A stretch of 64,000 nucleotides of DNA from contig NZ_VOSM01000006.1 in the NCBI RefSeq assembly GCF_007997015.1, positions 62,001-126,000 of the forward strand, in the 5' to 3' direction. Below, in pieces: positions 1-9,386 of this stretch (positions are counted from its first letter, which is position 1; each line of letters begins with the position of its first letter). The position numbers and the translations under genes were made by a program. The notes under the pieces are model-generated. The model was not told where the DNA came from, ran no database searches, and saw only the letters and a program-made list of their open reading frames with translations. The DNA is from Lujinxingia vulgaris (GTDB lineage: Bacteria; Myxococcota_A; Bradymonadia; Bradymonadales; Bradymonadaceae).

Positions 1-24
1 ACGCCGCAGGCGTTCAAAAAGGGG

Positions 25-1251
25 GTGAAGGCGGCGGCGAAGGTCGGGAAACTCGAGGTTTCGGGTAAAAGTCTGGAGTTTCTGGAGGCGGGCAAGCATC
101 CCTGGGTGTTGCGCGACCGAAATACGGGCTCGATCGAGGGGATGGAGGCCGGTGCGCCGGTGCGGCTGGTGGGGCCGAAGGGGCCATCAAAGGTGTATGC
201 GCTGGTCGATGGCACTGGCGAGATTGTGGCGCGCTATTGGAGCGATGAGGCCGAGGCCGCGGAGAAGATCGACGAAGAGGTGGGGCTTCGGGTCGACGAA
301 GCGGTGGCAAAGCGGGGCGGGTTGTATCGGGAACTGGGAAAGACCGATGTGTTTCGGGTGGTGCACGGGGAAGCTGACGGGTTGCCGGGGCTGCTTGTCG
401 ACCAGATGGGCAGCGTGATGCGGGTGACGATCACCGGGCGATGTGGGCGGGGGTTGGCGCCGGCGGTGTATGAGGCGCTGGCGGTCCACGATCGCGACGC
501 GATGATTCTGTCGGTGGAGCATATGCGCGATGTGCGTGAGGCCGAAGGGAAGTTGCCCCAGGCCGAGGTGGTGCGGCGCGGCGGGGGGTATCTGAAGGCG
601 GGGGGAAGCCTTGTGGTGAAGGAGTCGGGCCTGAAATACCGGGTGGAGCCCTGGGAGGGGATCGATGTGGGCTTTTTTGCTGACCAGCGCGACAACCGTC
701 TGGAGGCGCAGCGGCGCGCCGGTGTGGGGCAGCGCTGGTTGAACCTTTTTTGCCATACCGGCGCGTTCAGTGTGGCGCTGGCGAAGGTGGGGGCCGCGAC
801 GGTGAATGTCGACTTATCGAAGCGATATTTGCGCTGGCTTGATGAGAATCTGGAGCTCAACGGGCTGAGTTTGGAGGAGCATCAGAATGAGGCGATGGAT
901 GCGCGCGATTATCTGAAACAGGCCGTGGATGCGGGAGAGCTTTTTGACGGCATCATTGTCGATCCGCCGACGGCGGCCGCAGGGAGCGGGGCGTTCTGGT
1001 CGGTGCGTCGCGACTATCAGGCGGTGCTGGCGGATTGTTTTGAGTTGCTGAAGTCGCGCGGATCGATGCTGGTGTGTCGAAACGATCGCAAGCGCAACGT
1101 TGAGCTCAAAGAGCTTGTGCAGGCGGCGGCGAGAGATGCCGGGCGCCGGGTGGCGGACTGGCAGGAGGCCGGGCCGGGTAAGGACTATCCGCGGCTGAAG
1201 GGGTTTGTGGAGGGGGATTCGTTTGAGGGGGGGTGGGTTCGGTGTGACTAA
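25..1251 (+). CDS. RlmI-like class I SAM-dependent rRNA methyltransferase
   Basis: This 408-residue protein resembles the RlmI/RlmK family, which methylates a cytosine of 23S rRNA using S-adenosylmethionine. The N-terminal ~75 residues look like a PUA RNA-binding domain. The family block FFADQRDNR lies near residue 220, SAM motif I (LNLFCHTGAF) starts near residue 239, and motif IV (DPPT) is at 313-316. LVCRND further on holds a Cys that may match the family's catalytic Cys. The GTG at 25 is the first start in the window, but the frame is open to base 1, so the true start may lie outside. The gene is followed by a repeat array and then by a convergent lipoprotein gene. The family is clear; the exact target base is inferred. 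Confidence 0.85.
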   Translation: MKAAAKVGKLEVSGKSLEFLEAGKHPWVLRDRNTGSIEGMEAGAPVRLVGPKGPSKVYALVDGTGEIVARYWSDEAEAAEKIDEEVGLRVDEAVAKRGGLYRELGKTDVFRVVHGEADGLPGLLVDQMGSVMRVTITGRCGRGLAPAVYEALAVHDRDAMILSVEHMRDVREAEGKLPQAEVVRRGGGYLKAGGSLVVKESGLKYRVEPWEGIDVGFFADQRDNRLEAQRRAGVGQRWLNLFCHTGAFSVALAKVGAATVNVDLSKRYLRWLDENLELNGLSLEEHQNEAMDARDYLKQAVDAGELFDGIIVDPPTAAAGSGAFWSVRRDYQAVLADCFELLKSRGSMLVCRNDRKRNVELKELVQAAARDAGRRVADWQEAGPGKDYPRLKGFVEGDSFEGGWVRCD

Positions 1252-1276
1252 AGATACAGGCTGCGCTGATGGTGTG

Positions 1277-1620
1277 ATCGGGTGCCAGGCGACCGAACAT
1301 ATTCGAGAAGATCGAGTGCCAGGCACCCGAACCGATTTGAAGAGGCTCGATGTTTGGGTGCCAGGCACTTGAACAAAATTGAGAAGATCGGTTGCCTGGC
1401 ACCTGATCCGATTTGAAAAGACCGGACGTTTGGGTGCCAGGCACTTGGACAAGGTTGAGAAGATCGGGTGCCAGGCATTCAGACATGTTCGAGAAGATCG
1501 GGTGTAAAAGACCGGGTGCCAGGCACCCGATCCGATTTGAAAAGGCTCGATGTTTGGGTGCCTGGCACCCGATCCAATTTGAAACGATCGGGCGCCAGGC
1601 CACCGTACAGGCGCCAGGGT
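1277..1620 (+). repeat. GTGCCAGGCAC array 1 (about 9 units)
   Basis: This array fills the gap between two convergent genes. It has about nine irregularly spaced copies of the GTGCCAGGCAC core. The spacers contain TTGA followed by GAAGATCG or AAAGACCG. Two copies, near 1393 and 1558, carry the opposite central base (GCCTGGC). The copies are more divergent than in the other arrays. Confidence 0.9.
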
Positions 1621-1650
1621 AAAGCCCCGGCGCGTGATTCCAACCTCAGC

Positions 1651-4368
1651 TCAGGGGGTGTAGCCGAGCGTTCCCTCGATGTTGTAGCCGTTGTCGGTGC
1701 ACGACGCGCGGTCGGTCGTGATGCGGTGGTTGCCATGACCGGTGCAGCGGTAGATCGGCTGCCCTTGGCCCTGCACCGTCGAGATATACCCGAGAAGGCC
1801 TTCGGAGCGTTGGCCTTCGCAACTGGACACCAGCGAAGCGAAGTGATCCCCACCAATGAGGCATCGGTAGAGGGGAATGCGGTTGGTTCCCGGGCTGGTG
1901 TAGACCTGGAAGCTCCCCGTGTAGTGGTAGCGCCAGGGGCTCTCGCCAATGTATTTGGTGAGCAGATCGTCGCCGCCATTGAAGTACTGAAAGAGGGTGT
2001 GCGTTCCGTCGTTCGTTGCCGGTCTGATGGGGCAGAAGAGGGCGCTCTTGGTGAGGTCGCTGTTGAGGCCGCAGTCGGCATTTCTGCCCGAGGTGCAGAT
2101 GCCGACGATCACGTCGTTGGGAGAGGTGGCCTGCAGGCGCGCATCCCAGGTTTTGGCTTCTTTGACCGTGCAGCCGGCGTAGTCGATTTGCAGATCGGCA
2201 GCGAGGGGGCGGCATCGCATGGCCTGGCTATCCCCCCCACAATCTTTGTTGCCGCCCGAGGAGCAGAAATCGGTCATGACGTACCCGTTGGGGCACATGC
2301 CCATGCCGGTGTTGTCGTAGTTATGGCGCAGGTCGACGTAGTGCGAGTTTGAAACCAGAGATCCGCCACCGGGGCGGCTGGCGCAGAGAAGTTCTTTGGG
2401 TTTGCCGTAGCAGTCGGGATTTCCCCCGCTGGAGCACATGCCGACGGCGGCCTTGCCCGAGCCGCAGCTCAGCGTGGCGAACCAGTTGTCCGTGCGGGTC
2501 CATTGATGGTCGGTGTTGAGCACCGTCGAAGGATCGACGGGAGTCTCGGTGGAGAGGTAGACCTCGGACGTGGTGCATCCCACACCCTCAAGCAGGGATT
2601 GATAGCCGTGGGCTTCAGGGTTAGCCGGGCAACGGATGGCGCGGTTGATGGAGTGCATCATATGGCTAAAAGGGTCATTTGGAGAGCTGGGCGCGGCGTT
2701 GCGGGCGGCTTGTTGCGCGGCGGCGATGGTGATCTCGTCGCGCATCGCCCAACACAGGTCATCGCCGCGGTTGGTGCGCTCCAGGGCGAGGGTCTTGATG
2801 TTGTCGAGGCACGCATCGCCGATGCCGTTGGTGTGGATGACGCTGGTGACGGCGTCGGCCGGTGAGAGGGCGTGGCTGAGGCCTTTGCAGATGGCCTGGG
2901 ACAACTTGCCGATAATGATGCCGACAAAGCCTCCTCGAACGTCTCCGCTTAACGCGGAGATGAGGATGTCGATGAGGATGTCGCGCCATTCGGCGGTGTT
3001 GAAACGGCTGGAGACCAGGGAGGTCGGGATCGCGATGGCGGAGGCGGCGGTGTTGATGGTCTGGTAGAAGACGCCGTTATGATCGGCCATAAGGGCGTCG
3101 ACAGCCGCAGAGGTTGCCAGCTCCTCGGCGAAGGTCTGGGCGATGACCTCAAGGGGGGCTTCGTAGAATGCGGCTTCGTCGGCCACGGCCGTGCTCAGGC
3201 CGGTGGCCACACCCAGAAAACACGCGTTTTGTTGGATGTACTCGCCGATATAAACCGCGCCTTCCAGGATTGCGTCGCCGGCGATGGTGGCGTAGCTGGC
3301 GCCGATCTGCGCGTAGACGGCGCCGTCATTGACCACGCCGTTGGCCAGGGAGAGGGCCTGGGGGCCTTCCTGGGCGGCGGCGTCGTAGAGACGCGCGGCC
3401 GGAGTGGCGGCTGATACATAGAGGTTTTTGTTGCCGAGTTTCGTGACCTGCGTGACCGTGCCGACGGATTGGGCGGCCTGAGAGACCGTTGCGACGCCGG
3501 AGTTCCAGGTGTCTTCCACCGCTCCGCCGACGGTGTTGACCGCAGATGACCACCACGAGAGGTTCATGAGTTGTTGAGCGCGTCGTTGCGCCTCATCGCG
3601 ATGCATGGCGACCAGCATCTCGTTTTCGTCGAGAACCAGCCCGATCTGGCACTCGCCGCCGGGGCAGTCGTCGGTGTTTACGAAGACAGGCCGCTCCTCC
3701 TCGACCCGGCGAACCTGCCACCAACTTCCGGCGTCGGCCGTGGCTGGATCGACGAGTTCGACCGGGCTGGCTGGCGTTGCCGACGGGACGACCAGGCGGC
3801 GGCACTCTTCGAAGGGAGAGAACGCCAGGGCCTCCCGGACGATCTCCCGGTTGCCAACCCCGTCGCTGGGAGGAGCGACGACCTGGTGAGCTTCGTCGCC
3901 CAGAAGCGGGGGGGCTTCGCCCTCCACTTCGACGATGCCTTCCTCGCCAGTTTCCGAGCCCTCGTAAGGGTGGATCTCGATGTCGCCTTCGTGGGGCTCC
4001 GGGGTGCGAGCTTCTTCTGCAGCGGCGATGCGCGCGTCGCGGTTGCAGTCGGGGTAGGCCGCGATGCGGAAGCGGCCCTGCTCGTCGACCTCTTCGATGG
4101 AAAAGGAGACGCGCTGGTGATGGTGAGTCACGCCGATGCTGCCATCGCGATGGCCGAGCCAGCGCTCGCAGAGGAGCGGATCTTGGCCCTCTGAACACGC
4201 ATCGGGGAGATGGAGGGTAAGTTGGCGATTTTCCACGTCAGCCAGCTCCGCGGCGGATAGGGCGTAGCGGTCGCCTCCATCTCGGGACTGCTGAACTTCG
4301 CTTCCACACCCTACGCCCAGGAGTGCGGCGAGGAGTGTCAGAGGGATGCCGCGGTAGAGTCCGTGCAT
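1651..4368 (-). CDS. Large secreted lipoprotein with Cys-rich C-terminal repeats
   Basis: This predicted 905-residue exported protein begins with a signal peptide ending in a Cys (ALLGVGC) that looks like a lipoprotein site. The middle has Ala-rich, possibly helical stretches around residues 290-560. The C-terminal third has repeated C-S-S-G-G-N-x-D-C and C-T-S-G-R-N-x-D-C motifs. It ends in two copies of a YRC...HF/HR...C...EG.LGY unit, a module I associate with large exported proteins of related bacteria. The frame stays open through the upstream repeat array to 4818. The ATG at 4368 is preferred because it gives the signal peptide and has a GAGG ribosome site. The function is not recognised. 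Confidence 0.8.
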   Translation of the reverse strand: MHGLYRGIPLTLLAALLGVGCGSEVQQSRDGGDRYALSAAELADVENRQLTLHLPDACSEGQDPLLCERWLGHRDGSIGVTHHHQRVSFSIEEVDEQGRFRIAAYPDCNRDARIAAAEEARTPEPHEGDIEIHPYEGSETGEEGIVEVEGEAPPLLGDEAHQVVAPPSDGVGNREIVREALAFSPFEECRRLVVPSATPASPVELVDPATADAGSWWQVRRVEEERPVFVNTDDCPGGECQIGLVLDENEMLVAMHRDEAQRRAQQLMNLSWWSSAVNTVGGAVEDTWNSGVATVSQAAQSVGTVTQVTKLGNKNLYVSAATPAARLYDAAAQEGPQALSLANGVVNDGAVYAQIGASYATIAGDAILEGAVYIGEYIQQNACFLGVATGLSTAVADEAAFYEAPLEVIAQTFAEELATSAAVDALMADHNGVFYQTINTAASAIAIPTSLVSSRFNTAEWRDILIDILISALSGDVRGGFVGIIIGKLSQAICKGLSHALSPADAVTSVIHTNGIGDACLDNIKTLALERTNRGDDLCWAMRDEITIAAAQQAARNAAPSSPNDPFSHMMHSINRAIRCPANPEAHGYQSLLEGVGCTTSEVYLSTETPVDPSTVLNTDHQWTRTDNWFATLSCGSGKAAVGMCSSGGNPDCYGKPKELLCASRPGGGSLVSNSHYVDLRHNYDNTGMGMCPNGYVMTDFCSSGGNKDCGGDSQAMRCRPLAADLQIDYAGCTVKEAKTWDARLQATSPNDVIVGICTSGRNADCGLNSDLTKSALFCPIRPATNDGTHTLFQYFNGGDDLLTKYIGESPWRYHYTGSFQVYTSPGTNRIPLYRCLIGGDHFASLVSSCEGQRSEGLLGYISTVQGQGQPIYRCTGHGNHRITTDRASCTDNGYNIEGTLGYTP

Positions 4369-4498
4369 GGTGGTACCTCGCGAACAAAGGGTGGGCGGTG
4401 GAGGGGCGTGCGAGGATCGAGAGGATATTTTGTGAGGCTGAGGGGAGGTCACTTCTTTTAACGTAAAGTTACAAATGAAAGGTGTGTGTAGGATGCAG

Positions 4499-4895
4499 GG
4501 GTGCCAGGCACCTGTACATGATTGGAAACGCCCGGGTGCCAGGCACCCGTACATATTTGAGAAGATCGGGTGCCAGGCACCCGTACATGCTTGAAACGCC
4601 CGGGTGCCAGGCACCCGTACATGCTTGAAACGCCCGGGTGCCAGGCACCCGTACATATTTGAGAAGATCGGGTGCCAGGCACTCGTACATATTTGAGAAG
4701 ATCGGGTGCCAGGCACCCGTACATGCTTGAAACGCCCGGGTGCCAGGCACCCGTACATGCTTGAAACGCCCGGGTGCCAGGCACCCGTACATGTTTGAGA
4801 AGCCCGGGTGCCAGGCACCCGTACATGTTTGAGAGGCCCGGGTGCCAGGCACTCATACGTATTTGAGAAGATCGGGTGCCAGGCACCTGTACATG
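4499..4895 (+). repeat. GTGCCAGGCAC array 2 (12 units, 34-nt period)
   Basis: Twelve copies start near 4501, 4536 and 4570, then every 34 nt to 4876. The core is the 17-nt palindrome CGGGTGCCAGGCACCCG. The spacer is either TACATGCTTGAAACGCC or TACATATTTGAGAAGAT, and the two types are mixed. All copies face the same way. The array lies between the start of one minus-strand lipoprotein gene and the stop of the next. Confidence 0.97.
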
Positions 4896-4896
4896 T

Positions 4897-6846
4897 TCAG
4901 GGCGCGACCCTGGGAGGTGCTCCGGGGCTCAGCACGAAACGATAGCCCGCCGGAAGGGTGTAGGTCTCGGTGGTGAGGTTGGCGTCGGGCCAGCGCACGG
5001 TGACCTCGGCCTGGCAGTGGTTGCCCAGGCCGAAGTGTTGGGTGAGGTCGTTCTGCATGCCGTAGTGGCCGTGGCCGCCCTGAACTTCGGCGAGCCGGGT
5101 AAGCTCGGGGGTGTCTACGGTAATTTGAGCGCCGATGGCGTCTGCGTTGATGCCGGGGGCGCCTTCGAGCTGGATCTGCAGCCAGTTGTTGGGGGGAAGT
5201 TTGTTTTCAAAAACGCGCACGTGGGCGGACTCCTGGCAGTGGTCGCCGGAGGAGCAGCGGTTTTGGGAGTGGCCGATGACAAGATCGAGGGCGCCATCTC
5301 GGTTGAAGTCGGCGGTGGCTACGCCGTGGGCGCTGGTCAGGTCGATGCCGTCTTCGGGGGAGACGCGCGCGAAGGTGGCGTCGGGTTGCTGGTGGTAGAG
5401 GTGCGCACGGGTGCCGGGGTAGTCGGTGGAGGCGATGAGGATGTCGAGGCGGCCGTCGTTGTCGAAGTCGAGCGTGGCGGCGGTGATGTCGCCGTCGTCG
5501 AAGGTGGTCTCGCGGGGGCGGTCGAGGCCGGTGGCCTCGGGGCCGGGGCGCTCAAAGGTGAGCGTGTCGCCGGCGGTGTTGTAGAGGATCTCGGAGGGGT
5601 CGGACGAAGATCCGACGTCCCAGTGCACGATCTCGGTGGTGAGAAGATCGAGGCGGCCGTCGTTGTTGAGGTCGGCGCAGAGGGTCGTGCCGCTGTTGCC
5701 GCCCAGGCGGAAGGGGTTGCGGTCATGGGCGTGGTTCCAGCGCAGGATGTCGGCCTCGGATTCGCAGCGAACGCGGGGCTCGGGGACCTCGGCGCAGTCT
5801 TCGGCGCTGCGGTTGAGTTTGCAGAAGCAGCGGGCCGACTCGTTGTCGCTCCAGTCGGTGCGGTCGTCGAAGGCGTAGCCCGAGGCGATAGCGTGATTGG
5901 TAAAGGAGACTTCGCCGCCGGTGGATGCGCCCAGCCAGAGGTGGTTGGGGGCGCGGCCGTAAGATGCAGCCAGAAGTTCCGGGGTGCCGTCGTTGTTGAG
6001 GTCGCAGGCTGCGCCGGACCAGGCGTTGGAGTGGGCGCGGGCCTCATTGAGGGCGCCGAGGGTCCAGGGCTCGGTGCTGAGGCCGGCCTCGGCGGTGATG
6101 TCGGTGAAGGCGCCCTGGCCGTCGCCTTTGAGAAGTTGGTCTTGTTGGGGGCCGTTGGCGCCGGCGGCACCGTTGGCGATCCAGAGGTCGAGGTTGCCGT
6201 CGCGGTCGATGTCGGTGAGCGAAAGTCCGCCGCGCACGGCCAATTCGCCGGCCTGCTGCAGGGCGAGCGAGACCGGTCCGATCTCAAAGCCGCCCTGGCC
6301 GTCGCCGAGCATGACCTCGGCGCCTTGGGAGGAGAGAGGGGCGGTGTTGGTAAAGGCGGTGACGACGTCGAGGAAGCCGTCGTTGTTAACGTCGCCGAAG
6401 GCGACGGTTTCGACCGGTCGCGGCGGGTCGGAAGGATCGCGGCTTGTGAGGAGGCCGGAGGATTCGGTGGTGTCTTCAAAGGTGCCGTCGCCCTGGTTGA
6501 TGAGCAGCCAGGTGTGGCGGGTGCCCTCTTCGGAAAAATCGTCGGAGGCGCCGCCGGGGCGGCGCGCGAGGATGTCAGGCAGGCCGTCGTGGTTGACGTC
6601 GGCTACGGAGATGCGGGTGCCGATGGCGCCCATTGCTTCTGTGCCGGCCCGGGCGGAGACGTCTTCAAAGATCGGGGTGCCAGGCGACCAGGCGGAGCTG
6701 GACGTCTCGCAGACCGGGGCGATGTTGAGCTGGCAGGCGATGTCGTCGTCGGCGCAGGCTTCGGGACCGGAGGAGCAGGAGAGGGCGGGGAGCGCGGCGC
6801 TGACAAAGAGCGCGATGCTGGCGAGTCGCAGGGCGGGGGTGTGCAT
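4897..6846 (-). CDS. FG-GAP/VCBS repeat lipoprotein with C-terminal ASPIC/UnbV domain
   Basis: This 649-residue predicted surface lipoprotein has a signal peptide ending ALPALSC. At least seven FG-GAP type calcium-binding repeats are visible as D-x-[ND]-x-D-G cores (VNHDGLPD, VNNDGFLD, IDRDGNLD, LNNDGTPE, LNNDGRLD, FDNDGRLD, FNRDGALD), consistent with a beta-propeller. The last ~100 residues match the ASPIC/UnbV domain that often follows such repeats. The ATG at 6846 gives the signal peptide; a TTG at 6891 would add 15 unlikely residues. A GGTGCCAGGC repeat copy lies inside the gene near 6670, early in the protein. Adhesion or ligand binding is plausible but unproven. Confidence 0.88.
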   Translation of the reverse strand: MHTPALRLASIALFVSAALPALSCSSGPEACADDDIACQLNIAPVCETSSSAWSPGTPIFEDVSARAGTEAMGAIGTRISVADVNHDGLPDILARRPGGASDDFSEEGTRHTWLLINQGDGTFEDTTESSGLLTSRDPSDPPRPVETVAFGDVNNDGFLDVVTAFTNTAPLSSQGAEVMLGDGQGGFEIGPVSLALQQAGELAVRGGLSLTDIDRDGNLDLWIANGAAGANGPQQDQLLKGDGQGAFTDITAEAGLSTEPWTLGALNEARAHSNAWSGAACDLNNDGTPELLAASYGRAPNHLWLGASTGGEVSFTNHAIASGYAFDDRTDWSDNESARCFCKLNRSAEDCAEVPEPRVRCESEADILRWNHAHDRNPFRLGGNSGTTLCADLNNDGRLDLLTTEIVHWDVGSSSDPSEILYNTAGDTLTFERPGPEATGLDRPRETTFDDGDITAATLDFDNDGRLDILIASTDYPGTRAHLYHQQPDATFARVSPEDGIDLTSAHGVATADFNRDGALDLVIGHSQNRCSSGDHCQESAHVRVFENKLPPNNWLQIQLEGAPGINADAIGAQITVDTPELTRLAEVQGGHGHYGMQNDLTQHFGLGNHCQAEVTVRWPDANLTTETYTLPAGYRFVLSPGAPPRVAP

Positions 6847-7179
6847 AAGGGGCTCAGCCGGTCGGGGAGGTGGGCGTGGCGCGGTGCTCAAAGCACGTCA
6901 CATAAGCGATGCCACCTATGGTGAGGGTGACTCGCCGGGGTTTCAAGCACGACTTATCGATCGGTCAGGGGGTGAGGAGGGGATAAGTGGCGAATTTCGC
7001 GGGGGAATTGCAGCGAAACTAAGGATTTGCTAAGCTACGCCGCTTGAGATCGCGCAGGAAAAAAATGATGAGGATCGCCGCCCGGCGATGCTGCGCCGAG
7101 GTGTCCGGTGAGTGATGTGCTGGAACCGAAAGCGCGCGCAGCCGAGAGGTGGCTTGATGCTACATGTTACGAGGAAGCT
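6847..7179. other. Divergent intergenic region between two lipoprotein genes
   Basis: This stretch of about 330 nt holds no convincing gene. It has a short inverted repeat at 7074-7089 (ATCGCCG, 2-nt loop, CGGCGAT). A weak promoter-like pair reads toward the rightward gene: TTGCAG near 7008, then TAAGCT 17 nt later. No array repeat is present. Confidence 0.4.
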
Positions 7180-8508
7180 ATGAAGGTGATGAAGCGGTGG
7201 ATGATCGGGCTTGTTTGCGCCGGAGCGCTGAGCCTGGGGGCGGGATGCGCCGAAGATGTGCTCGATGGTGATCAGGACGCGTGTCAGCCGGGGATGCAGC
7301 TCAATCCGGTCAGCGGTCTGTGCGTGCCGGCGGGGCCGGGCCAGGATGTTGGCGGCGATGAGCAGGACGCCGGTGATGATGATAGCGGCACCCCCAATGA
7401 GGAGCCCGATACGGATGCGCCGGAAGATACGGGTAACCCCGATGGTGGGTCTGATGCTGGCGAGCCGGATGGCGGCGATGTTGTGGAGCCGCCGGAGGAT
7501 TGCGGCCCCGGGCAGCTGATTGCCCGCGCGTGTGCGACCAATGGGCAGGTGCTGGCGGCGGCCAACGCTACGATCCGCGGCGTCAATTGTGATGGCGAGC
7601 CCTTTGAGATGAGCACGCGCACCGGCAGCGACGGCACCTTCGAGTTCGCCGATGTGCCGGCGGGTCTGCATGAGGTAGAGGTGAGCTCCGGGTCGTTCTC
7701 GAACACTCGCCAGGTGACGGTGTACAACGGGCAGACCACTGACCTGACGGCCGATGCCGATAAGTTGTGTGTGGACGCCAGTGAGGTGCCTATCGCGGTG
7801 CTGCAGGGGCAGTACGATAATGTGCGACAGATCTTACAGAGCCTGGATCTGGAGTACACGCTGATGGGTCAGGATGCCTCTGTGTTTGGCTCGACGGGTG
7901 TGGAGCGAGCGAAGCTCTTTCTGGAGAATCCGGCGCAGCTCAACCACTTCCGGATCCTCTTTATTGAGTGCGGCACGCTCTGGATGGACTTGCAGTCGCG
8001 GGGGGCGGATATGCAGCTGATCGCGCAGAACCTGCGGCAGTTTGTGGCCAATGGCAACAGCATCTACGCCTCGGACTGGGCGCATCCTTTCATCAATGAG
8101 GTGTTTGAGGGGATGATCGAGTTTGAGGGTACAAACCTTGCCGGCGCCCGCGTGGGCTCGGCGCCGCAGACCGTGAATGCGTCGGTGGATTCGACGGAGA
8201 TGCAGACCTTGTTGAACGGTTCGACGGCGAGCATTCAGTTCTCGTCGGGTGACGTGCAGTGGGTGGTGGCGCGCTCGGTCGGGCCGAACGCCCAGGTGCA
8301 TTTCAGCGCGGATGTGACGCGATGCTCGCCGAGCTGTGGTGCGGCTCAGACGGGCACATCTGTGGTGCAGGATTCGCCGCTTCTGGTAACCCAGCGCGAG
8401 CAGCCCAATTATGGGACGGTGGTGTTTACCTCCTTCCATAATAAGGAGCAGAGCAACCTGGGCGAAGATATGCAGCGGATCCTGGAGTTTTTGATCTTCC
8501 GGCTCTGA
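7180..8508 (+). CDS. Lipoprotein with acidic linker, carboxypeptidase-regulatory-like domain and GATase-like C-terminus
   Basis: The 442-residue protein starts with a signal peptide ending LSLGAGC. A Asp/Glu/Gly/Pro-rich linker follows to about residue 105, as in many anchored surface proteins of this lineage. Residues ~110-185 look like a CarboxypepD_reg beta-sandwich (TRTGSDGTFEFADVPAG). The C-terminal half (IAVLQGQYDNV, ILFIECG, YASDWAHPF) resembles the Rossmann-like fold of ThuA/glutamine-amidotransferase-like proteins, but I see no catalytic residues I can assign. The ATG at 7180 has GAGGA 4-5 nt upstream; an in-frame start at 7108 would hide the signal peptide. Confidence 0.8.
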   Translation: MKVMKRWMIGLVCAGALSLGAGCAEDVLDGDQDACQPGMQLNPVSGLCVPAGPGQDVGGDEQDAGDDDSGTPNEEPDTDAPEDTGNPDGGSDAGEPDGGDVVEPPEDCGPGQLIARACATNGQVLAAANATIRGVNCDGEPFEMSTRTGSDGTFEFADVPAGLHEVEVSSGSFSNTRQVTVYNGQTTDLTADADKLCVDASEVPIAVLQGQYDNVRQILQSLDLEYTLMGQDASVFGSTGVERAKLFLENPAQLNHFRILFIECGTLWMDLQSRGADMQLIAQNLRQFVANGNSIYASDWAHPFINEVFEGMIEFEGTNLAGARVGSAPQTVNASVDSTEMQTLLNGSTASIQFSSGDVQWVVARSVGPNAQVHFSADVTRCSPSCGAAQTGTSVVQDSPLLVTQREQPNYGTVVFTSFHNKEQSNLGEDMQRILEFLIFRL

Positions 8509-8536
8509 TCGGCGCCTGCGCTGCGAATAGGGATTG

Positions 8537-8580
8537 AAAAAACGCGTCGTCGGTGTACATCGGCGGCGCGTTTATTTTTG
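8537..8580 (+). terminator. Rho-independent terminator after the lipoprotein gene
   Basis: A stem formed by AAACGCGTCGTCGG and CGGCGGCGCGTTT, with G-U pairs, is followed by TTTATTTTT, 30 nt after the stop at 8508. Confidence 0.8.
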
Positions 8581-8750
8581 GGGGGACGGGGGAAGAGTGG
8601 GGGGAGGTTGAAAGTTTGAGCGCATGGCTTGCGGCGAGTGTGCTGCTGCAGGTAAAACCCAGTTGAGTGATAGGGATTAACCGAGCGCCCGGATCAGGGT
8701 GACCTGGCCCGCGCAGGCGGGTCATAGACGATGTGAAGAGGAGGAAGGCG

Positions 8751-9266
8751 ATGGCCGAGTTGCGAGTGCGCGGGACGGACGAAGTGTTGACGGACGCAGC
8801 CGCGATTGACGCGTTTGTGAAGGGGTACGGGCTGGGCTACGAGCGTTGGGATATCTCGAAGCTGCACACCGAGGAGGCCCGCGCGATGCAGGCTGAGAGC
8901 GAGCAGGAGCGCATCCTCAAGGTGTTCGCAGACGAGATCGCCGCACTAAAGGAGCGCGGGGGCTACCAGTCGGCCGACGTGATCGCGCTGACGCCCGAGA
9001 CGCCGAACCTGGACGCGCTGCTGGCGAAGTTCGACAAGGAGCATGAGCACACCGAGGATGAGGTGCGCTTTGTGGTCGATGGTCGCGGGGTGTTCACCAT
9101 TCACGGCGAAGACGACAAGGTTTTTGATGTGGAGGTTCACCCGGGCGATCTGCTGGTGGTTCCGCAGGGGACCTGGCACTGGTTCGACCTGTGTGAAGAT
9201 AAGACGATCACGTGCATCCGGGTCTTTGAGTCGAAGGACGGCTGGGTGGCGCATTATCGCGACTGA
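8751..9266 (+). CDS. mtnD: Acireductone dioxygenase (cupin, methionine salvage)
   Basis: This 171-residue cupin matches acireductone dioxygenase, which oxidises the acireductone intermediate of the methionine salvage pathway to the 2-keto acid precursor of methionine. The metal ligands are visible: H98 and H100 in EHEHTEDE, E104, and H143 in GTWHWF. The family phrase DEVRFVVDGRGVF is intact. The ATG at 8751 follows a strong AAGAGGAGG site; the GTG at 8733 has none. No other mtn gene is in the window, so the gene is a single-gene unit between two terminators. Confidence 0.93.
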   Translation: MAELRVRGTDEVLTDAAAIDAFVKGYGLGYERWDISKLHTEEARAMQAESEQERILKVFADEIAALKERGGYQSADVIALTPETPNLDALLAKFDKEHEHTEDEVRFVVDGRGVFTIHGEDDKVFDVEVHPGDLLVVPQGTWHWFDLCEDKTITCIRVFESKDGWVAHYRD

Positions 9267-9325
9267 GCCTCGTGGGGGTGGGCGGCAGTGATGTTGCTGG
9301 TTTCCCCCGGGGGTGATGAGGTTAT

Positions 9326-9365
9326 GATAAAAGCTCGTCGGCGAGATGCCGGCGAGCTTTTTTAT
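9326..9365 (+). terminator. Terminator after mtnD
   Basis: AAAGCTCGTCGGC pairs with GCCGGCGAGCTTT around an AGAT-containing loop, followed by a run of T. It lies 60 nt after mtnD and just before the next gene. Confidence 0.85.
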
Positions 9366-9386
9366 TGGGTGATTTGAGGGATGGGC

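Noticed and set aside
4458-4886. Long open frames with VPGTR, GAWHP and CLAP repeats across the arrays (also near 10475-11397, 18420-18900, 25043-25741 and 31119-32297)
   Set aside because: The 34-nt unit is not a multiple of three, so the frames cycle through the same three peptides every 102 nt. All frames stay open because the unit lacks stop codons. They have no ribosome sites or conserved domains and are artefacts of the repeat.
8580-8750. SAM-type riboswitch upstream of mtnD
   Set aside because: The gene's pathway made it worth checking, but I could not find the conserved core of any SAM or SAH riboswitch class.
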